Assembly (NCBI RefSeq): GCF_018991925.1
Contig: NW_024736071.1
Coordinates: forward strand, 12,882,758 to 12,946,757
DNA length: 64,000 nucleotides
Origin: Homarus americanus
Taxonomy: Eukaryota > Arthropoda > Malacostraca > Decapoda > Nephropidae
Direction of reading: 5' to 3'
Shown here piece after piece: positions 57,085 through 64,000 of this stretch; positions within the stretch are counted from its first letter, which is position 1, and each line of letters begins with the position of its first letter. The notes under the pieces were generated by a model. It made no database searches and had not been told where the DNA came from. It worked only from the letters and a program-made list of their open reading frames with translations. The translations under genes and the position numbers were made by a program.

Positions 57085-59965
57085 CCATTCATCTCTCCCC
57101 TCTACTACCTCCCTCCCACCTCTCTATACCTCCCCCCCTCCACCTCTCTTTCTCCTTCCCTCCCTCCCTCCTCCCTTACCTCCCCCTCCTCCTCTCTCCT
57201 TACCTCCCCTCCCTCTCTCTCCTTCTCCACCCTCCCTCCCCTCCCTCTCCTTCCTCCCCTCCTCCTCCTATACCTCCCCTCCCTCCTCTCCTTACCTTCC
57301 CACCTCCCTCCTCTCTCCCTTCTCACCTCCCCCTCCCTCCCTCTCTCCCTCCTCCCTCCTCCTCCTCTCCCCTCCCCTCCCTCCCCTCTCTCCTTCTCCT
57401 CCCCCCTCCTCCTCCTCTCTTCTACCTCCCCCCTCCCTCCTCTCTCCTTCCCCCCCCCTCCCTCCTCTCTCCCTTCCCCTCCCCTCCCCTCCTCTCTCCC
57501 CTTCTCCCCTCCCCCTCCCCCTCTCTCTCCTCCTCCCCTCCCTCCTCTTCCTCTTCACTACCTTCCCCTCCCTCCTCTCTCCTTCCCGCCTCCCTCCCTC
57601 TCTTTCTCCTTCTCCCCTCCCCTCCTCTCTCTCCTTTACCTTCCCCCTCCCTCCTCTCCCTTCCCTTCCGCCTCCCTCCTCTCTCCTTGCTACCTCCCCT
57701 CCCTCTCCTCTCCCTCCTCTCTCCCTCCCCTCCTCTCTCTCTCCCTTCCCCTCCCCTCCTCCTCTCTCCTTCCTCTCCCCCTCCCTCCCTCCCTCCTCTC
57801 TCCCCTCCCACCTCCCCCTCCCCTCCTCCACCTCCCTCCTTCCCTTCCCCCTCCCCCTCTCTCCTTCTCCTCCCCCCCTCCTCTCTCTCTCCCTTCTACC
57901 TCCCCTCCTCCCTCCTCCCCTTCTCCACCTCCCCTCCCTCTCTCTCCTTCCCTTCTCCCCTCCCCTCCCTCCTCTCTCCCCTTTGTCCCTCCCCTCCCTC
58001 CTCTCTCTTCCCCTCCCCCCTCCCTCTCTTCCCTCCCCTCCTCTCCTCTCTCCTTCCCTCCTCCCCTCCCTCCTCTCCCCTTCCCTCCTCCCCTCCTCCT
58101 CTCTCCTTTCTACCCTTCCCCCTCCCTCCCTCTCTCTATACCTCCCCTCCCTCCTCTCCTTCTTCTCTCCCCTCCCTCCTCTCTCCTTCTCTGCCCCCAC
58201 TCCCTCTCACTCCTCCTCCCTCCCTCCTCTCCTCCTTCCTATCCTTCTCCCCTCCCTCCTCTCCTCCTTCTACCTCCCCTCCCTCCTCTCTCCTTCTCCT
58301 TCCCCTCCCTCCTCCTCCCTCCTCTCTCTTTCTACCCCCCTCCCTCCTCTCTCCTTTCTCCCCTCCCCTCCCTCTCTCCTCCTTCCCCCTCCCTCCCCTC
58401 TCTCTCTCCCTCCTCCACCTCCCTCCTCTCTCCCTTCCCTACCTCCCCTCCCTCCCCTCCCCCTCCCTCCTCTCTCCTTCTCCACCTTCCCCCTCCCTCC
58501 TCTCTCCTCCTCCTCCTCCTCTCCTCCCTCTCCTCCTTTTCCTCCCTCCCTCTCTCCTCCCCTCCCTCCCCTCCTTTGCCTCCTCCTCCTCTCCTCCTCC
58601 CCCCCCTCCTCCTCTCTCCTTCCTCCCCTCCCTCCTCCTCTCTTCTCCCCCCCCTCCCCTCCTCTCTCCTTCCTCCCCTCCCCTCCCTCTCTCTTCTCCC
58701 CCCTTCCCCTCCCTCCTCTCTCCTTCTACCTCCCCTCCCTCTCTCTCCTTCCTCCCCCTCCCTCCTCCCTCTCACTCCTCCCCTCCTTCCTCCCTCTCTC
58801 TCCTCTCCCTCTCTCACCTTCTACCTTCCCCTCCCTCTCCTCCTCACTCCACCTTCCCTCCTCCCTCCCTCCCCCTCCTCCTTCCCCCTCCCTCTCTCCC
58901 TCCCCTCCCTCCTCCTCTCTCTACTCCTCCCCCCCCCCTCCCTCCTCTTCTCTCCTCCCCTCCCCTCCTCTCTCTCTTCTCCTTCTCCCTCTCCTCTCTC
59001 CTATGCCTCTCTCCCTTCCCCTTCCCCTCTCCCTCTCTCCTTCCCCTCCCCCTCCCTCCTCTCTCCTTCTCCCTCCCCCTCCCCCTCCTCTTTCCTTTCC
59101 ACCTCCCCCCTCCCTCCTCTCTCCTTCTCCTCCCCTCCCTCTCTCCTCCTCTCTCCACCTCCTCCCTCTCCCCTCCTTCCCTCTCCCTCCTCTCTCCCTC
59201 CTCCTCCCCTCCCTCCTCTCTCCCTCTCCTCCCTCCCCTCTTCTCCCTACCTCCCCTCCCTCCTCTCTTCTCCCTCCCCCTCCCCTCTTCTCCCTTCTCC
59301 CCTCCCCTCCCTCCTCTCTCCTACCCTCCCCCCTCCCCTCCTTCTCCCTTCTCCTCCCCCCTCCCTCTCTTCTCTCCTTCCTCCCCCCCCCTCCCCTCCT
59401 CCTCTCCCTCCTCCTTCCTACCTACCTCCCCTCTCCCTCCTCCTTCACTTCATACCTCCCCCTCCCCACCTCTCTCTCTCTCCCTAACCCCCCTCCTCCC
59501 TCCCCTCTTCTCTCGCTCCCACCTCCCCCCTCCCTCCTCTCTCATGCCCCTCCCCCTCCCTCTTCTCTCCCTCCTCCCCCTCCCTCCTCTCTCCTTTCTC
59601 CCTCCCCTCCCTCCTCTCTCCCTTCCCTTCCCCCTACCTTCCCCCTCCCTCCTCTCCCTATACCTTCCCCTCCCTCCTCTCTCCCTCCTTCCCCCTCCCT
59701 CTCTCTCTTCTCCCCTCCTCCTCTCTCTCCTTCCCCTCCCCTCCCTCCTCTCTCCTGTACCTCCCCTCCTCCTTTCTTCTCTTTCACCTCCCCCCTCCTC
59801 TCTCGCTATACCTTCCCCCCCCCTCCTCTCTCCTTCCTGCCCCTCCCTCCTCCCTCCTCTCCCTATACCTCCCCTCTCCCTCCTGTCTCACTTCCCCACC
59901 TCCCCCCCCTCCCTCCTCTCTCGCTGTACCTCCCCCTCCCTCCTCTCTCGCTGCACCTCCCCCCT
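57085..59965 (+). repeat. ~2.9-kb polypyrimidine tract (CCTCCCTCCTCTCTCC)
   Basis: Nearly unbroken C/T on the plus strand, with only rare A and G (mostly TACC or CTAC). Units such as CCCCTCCCTCCTCTCTCCTT recur at 35-50-bp intervals without a rigid period. Frames up to 1048 codons (56880-60026, Pro/Ser/Leu only) exist because C/T-only sequence cannot form stop codons on that strand. These are not proteins. Confidence 0.97.
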
Positions 59966-59969
59966 CTCT

Positions 59970-62240
59970 CGTTTGTATATCTGTAACTCCCCACAGATGA
60001 CAATAAACATGACAAGCTTCCAATAATACCTACTGTCATCAAAGTTTCTACGCAAACCAATCTGTTAAGAAAACTCTAAACTAGTTGGAGACTTTTCTCA
60101 TTTCTGTTTTAATTAGTGTATAACCAAGTCGCTAAGTGTAGCTCTATTAATATACGCGTCTTGTAGCGCCTTCTGAATTCTCTGCCGGAACTTTCACCCT
60201 TGTCTTTCGTTATCGTCTGATGTATCTTTTTTTTCTCTCTTTCTTTCTCTTCTCTTCTCCATCGTTTCCTCCTCACAGGTTGAAGATGGAGACAGTCGTC
60301 CTGTATAGTCCCTCTACACCTCACCTTCCTCCTGATATTTTTATTATTATATCAACTTTATATAATTATGTAAGGCATTAGAACATGAAAGAAATCCCCT
60401 TATAAAGTGTACAGTACAAAAGTGGGGGTAATTTTTTGTAAGTTAAGACAATTAATAAGTCTTTTGTGACAAATACATTAACCTGGAGCTCGGTTGACTT
60501 TGTTATCTAAAAAGCTATTGATAAAAAACTCAATTAAAACCGAGGTGGTAAAGCTACACGAGATGGGTGACCAGAAATAACCGTGGGGTGAGGGGAGAGG
60601 AGGGGGGGCGGTGTGATGCGCTGCCCTGAGAACTCAAACAGCCACTCGACCTCTTCCATGTTCATAATGTTAATACTTATTTATAATAATAACAATGACT
60701 GTTTAAAATAATAGTAACAGTAATAATAACAGTAGTAGTAATAGTAATAGTAATAATAATAGTAGTAGTAATAGTAATAATGATAAGAACGCTAGTGATA
60801 ACTTACCTATGGCAATAAAAGATGTTACAAGGTTGGCTCCTTCTGAGCCAAGAGACTCCAGAAGGACCTTAGCCCGGGAGGGTTTACCTTATTTACCTTA
60901 GTAATACAAGATGTGAAAATTATTAGCAGCACTAAGCAGTAGTTCGGTAAACCCTGGACATCCACGGTAAGGTAGGTTAGGTTAGCTCAGCTCAGGTAAG
61001 GTAGGTTAATAACCGAGGACCTGTCACTTACTGAAAGTCTTGCACTCTGGTTCGATCCCCAATAATTTTGGGGATCACTATGATTAGAGCACCCCCTCCC
61101 CTCCCCCCAGCAACCTAACAACCTTAACGCTAACCTAACCTAACCTAACCTACTCCCCCAGGTACTGTTAGAGCGTGTAATCATCAGGTGAAATAATAAG
61201 CTATTGGGTGGAGTGAGAGAAGGGCTAAGTTTCAGGTGATCCGGGTATTTTCCTAGGATGTATTATATTAATATAAGAGTAAATACATATGAATTCCGCT
61301 CGTGTTGATCACAATAAGAGTGGAGAGAGAGAGGCCGCGTGGTGAACACCTAACTTGGGTAATATTAACCTTTCACGGTAAACAATTAGGTTGCTTAGGA
61401 TACTTGTATATTATATTGTTCCTGGCGGTCATATGTAACACTATGGTGACACACACACCTTTTACACTCACTTATATTGGTGCATAATTTTCTGGTCGCC
61501 TCTTTAAATGGTTTCTGAATCACCTTAATTGATTGACAGCTACAACAGGGAGGGTATTTTGTCTTGTAGTTATTCTCGTATTTTCCTTCAAGTGAACGTA
61601 AATCTGTGCGTTATTAAAAGGCTTTAGAATAATAATAGTAACAATATTGATGATACAACAGTAATTATTATAAAGAAATATATATTAATCGTTATTATTA
61701 GTTTTTATTACCATGATTTATTGTTATTAATACCAATTAATTTTTTATATATCTTATTATTATTATTTGTAATATTGCTATTATAATTACTATATTTTTA
61801 TTGCTATTATTATAATTTTTATTTGGTATTTTTATTATTAGTATTATTAGAAGTATTATATTATTATTATTTTTATTTTTATTACTACATTATAATTATT
61901 AGTGTTATTATAATTATAATCTATTATTATTATTATTAGTAGTAGTAGTAATAGTATGGAGTACGGGTCATACAAAGAGTAAAAACACTCAAATACAGAC
62001 CTGTAAAGAAAGCCAGCCAGCGTTTACTAAGGCTGTACTAAACCTATTAACTATTAAGGATATGGGAGAGCGAGAGACCAGTTAAATGAGTAAATAATTT
62101 AAACTGTACTGTATAATTATAGTGTCCATGTTGTCGTGGAGGTAACCTTAAACACAAACTATAAATAAATAGCAACATTACTAGCCCAACATATCTCGCC
62201 CCTCACGACTCACCACTCACTAGTCATCTGTTCAGTGTTA
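59970..62240. other. Unique AT-rich sequence; ATT/AAT triplet stretches
   Basis: AAT/AGT triplets at 60680-60790 and ATT-rich sequence at 61625-61950 frame otherwise unique DNA. Frames at 60109-60324 (-) and 61302-61487 (+) have no domain. Confidence 0.55.
60970..61152. repeat. Short TTAGG and CCTAA tracts in opposite orientation
   Basis: GGTAGGTTAGGTTAG at about 60971 (and GGTAGGTTAA at 60999) is followed about 120 bp later by CTAACCTAACCTAACCTAAC at 61130-61149. They are the two strands of the same telomere-type motif. Confidence 0.8.
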
Positions 62241-62259
62241 ATACAGGAGGAAGAGTACA

Positions 62260-62815
62260 GTACCTGGAGGGGCGGGGGGGGGATGTCTGGGTACCTGAGA
62301 GGGTCGCTATGAGTAGATAGTTTGGAGGGTGTCCCGGGACAGTGATGGGCGCATGGGTGGATGGGTTGGCGCATGGGTGGATGGGTTGGCGCGTGGGTGG
62401 TGGGTGTTTGGGCCAGTGAGTGGGTGGTGGTTGAGGAGGAGAAGGGGGAGGAGCAGAAGGGGCGTGAGTGTGGGAAATGGATGGTTGAGATAGGGCGTGT
62501 TTGTCATGGGGGTAGGGTAGGTAGGTGTGGGTAGGTTTGATGTTGGGAGGTGGGCAGGCTGGGTGTGGCACAATAGGTGATTTTATTATATGGGGAGGGA
62601 GGTTTTACACTAGGTGGGGGAGGGTGGTGGCAGTGCACTAAAGTGGTGGAGGTACACTAGGTGGAGGAGGATGGTGGCGGTGCACAAAGTGGAGGAGGGT
62701 GGTGGCCTTGCACTAGGTGGCGGGAGGGTGGTGGCGGTGCACAGGGTGATGGTGGTGGCGGTGCACTAGGTGGCGGGAGGGTAGTGGCGGTGCACAAGGT
62801 GGGGAGAGGGAAGGG
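62260..62815 (+). repeat. G-rich minisatellites (GGGTGGATGGGTTGGCGCAT; CACTAGGTGG...GGTGGTGGCGGTG)
   Basis: Two neighbouring arrays: a few ~20-bp units at 62340-62405, then six to seven ~30-bp units ending GGGTGGTGGCGGTGCAC at 62610-62815. The frames over them (62224-62571 - and 62661-62924 +) are compositional. Confidence 0.85.
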
Positions 62816-62839
62816 AGGAGGGGGTGGTGGTGCACGCCG

Positions 62840-62960
62840 GCCACAGGCCCGCAGTGCTTGGCCAAGGTCGCTCGCCCGGTGCAGCCATCTTGCATGCTCG
62901 AATGTAGGTCACAGCTCGCCGTAACTTACCCGAATATTTCAGGCGTGTTTTTAGCCCCAG
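62840..62960. promoter_or_regulatory. CpG-rich block with a YY1-type motif and donor-like site
   Basis: On the minus strand the block contains a consensus donor CGG|GTAAGT (about 62932) and, further on, GCAAGATGGCTGCACC, which fits a YY1-type box. It lies about 7 kb upstream of the first recognised costars exon, in the same orientation, so it could be that gene's promoter and a non-coding first exon. No transcript evidence supports this. Confidence 0.25.
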
Positions 62961-62964
62961 GTCG

Positions 62965-64000
62965 CCATCTCCCTCCCTCCACTCCTGCCTCCACACTCCT
63001 ACTCCACTTTCTTTTCCCTCCCGTAGCTCCTCCACACCCCAACCACTCCCCTTTCCTCCCCAGGCCCCTCTACACCTCTTTCCCTTTCCACCCTCCCTTC
63101 CTCGCTGTCCCCTCCATCCCTCTACATCGCTTTCCCCTTTCCACTCCTTCCTTTCTTCATACTCCCCTCCCTCACCCCCCCCCCTCTCTAGTAATAGTAG
63201 CCTCACTGGAATTCATTTCCCCTCACTTGGTCTAGTAGCACCTCAGTCTCTCCCCTCTGAGTAACTCTAGGGCGAGCTATCGTTCTTTGCCTCCTCTCTT
63301 CCTCTCTCCCTCTCTCCCTCTTTTCCTACGTCTCCCCCCCTCTCTCTCTCTCGTCTCTTCCTTTTCTTCCTCTCTTCCTCTTTTGCCGCGTTCTCTTCCC
63401 CTCTCTCTCACTTTCTCTCTCTTCAACTTTTATTCTCCCTCTTCCCCCTTTCTTACTCTTTTATCTAATTATCTCCCTCTCGCCTCTCTCCCCCTTCCAC
63501 CCCTACTCTCTATATCCCCCTCTTTCTCTTTCTCTCCTACTCTCACACACACCTTCCCTCCTTCCTTCTCTTTCGCTTCCTCTGACCCTCACCTCTTTCC
63601 CTCCCACTTTCCTTTCCCCTCTTCCCTTCTCTCTTGTGCGATCCTGCTCCTTTCCCCTTAATAAATTCAACCCCCCACACACCTGCCCACGCTCACTCCC
63701 TCCTCCCTTTATTTCCCAGCCCCTCCAGCCAACCTACCCTGACTTTCCTTCGCCACCCCCGTCCCCTACCCCGTCCCTATACGATTCACACCCCCGCCTC
63801 GAGCGCCTCTATCAGCCTTTCCCCTACTTCCAGTCTGCCTCCACCTTCCCTTCGGCCTGTCTCCCCTTCCTTCGGCCTGTCTCCCCTCTCTTCAGTCTGC
63901 CTCCCCCTCCCTTCAGTCCAACTCTCCCTCCTCCCAACCTGCCTCTCCATAGTTCCTGCTTTTCCCCCCCCGCCAGCCTGCCTCCCTCCAACCCACCCCT
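62965..64000 (+). repeat. C/T-rich low-complexity sequence
   Basis: Pyrimidine-rich plus strand (CTCTCTCCCTCT, CCTTCCTT) with more interruptions than the tract at 57-60 kb, ending at the window edge with loose TTCGGCCTGTCTCCCC repeats at 63849-63935. The Pro/Ser/Leu frames are spurious. Confidence 0.8.

Noticed and set aside
56880..60026. 1048-codon open frame rich in Pro, Ser and Leu
   Set aside because: C/T-only sequence cannot make stop codons on that strand. There is no domain, splice context or varied amino-acid use.
61045..61075. GGTTCGATCCCC read as a tRNA T-arm
   Set aside because: No acceptor stem, anticodon arm or A box could be built around it.

Overview
The window looks like a piece of a large, repeat-choked arthropod genome, most likely a decapod crustacean. 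The reasons are the arthropod telomere-type motif TTAGG in several interstitial arrays, a dispersed repeat beginning ACATAAGAACATAAGAA that I remember from decapod genomes (memory, not a search), a decayed APE-type LINE, tRNA-derived SINE-like elements, and very dense microsatellites and minisatellites. No bacterial, phage or organellar gene organisation is visible. Nearly all long open reading frames here are artefacts of tandem repeats that lack stop codons.

One protein-coding gene can be read with confidence. It is on the minus strand and is an ABRA/STARS-like gene (actin-binding Rho-activating protein, costars domain). Four exons were found by hand: 55640-55806, 52556-52709, 51165-51257 and 27730-28423. 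All three junctions keep the reading frame, with GT donors and AG acceptors, and together they rebuild the NPFSE and GYG motifs and a complete costars domain. The third intron is about 22.7 kb. The last exon carries a long extension beyond the costars domain and appears to change reading frame between 28246 and 28115.

Layout: 1-27.7 kb lies downstream of the gene and holds unique AT-rich sequence plus arrays: TTAGG-like at 2.4-2.9 kb, a 20-bp pyrimidine array at 6.5-8.3 kb, a 24/21-bp array at 9.8-11 kb, a near-perfect 40-bp array at 13.5-13.9 kb, a 41-bp array at 20.4-21.1 kb and a 33-34-bp array at 21.2-22.9 kb. The 22.7-kb intron holds two head-to-head SINE-like copies, a perfect TTAGG array, a CpG-rich block at 33.1-33.5 kb, several minisatellites and a broken LINE at 41.75-45.8 kb. 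The two shorter introns hold a 19-bp array (54-55.3 kb) and a second truncated copy of the dispersed repeat (52.1 kb). Upstream of the gene are a 2.9-kb nearly pure polypyrimidine tract, unique AT-rich DNA with short TTAGG arrays in opposite orientations, and a G/C-skewed end.

No operon-like cooperation between genes exists here. The interest is in the gene's architecture, its reading-frame break, and how retroelements and satellites sit within and around it. Copy numbers and boundaries of arrays are read by eye and are approximate.
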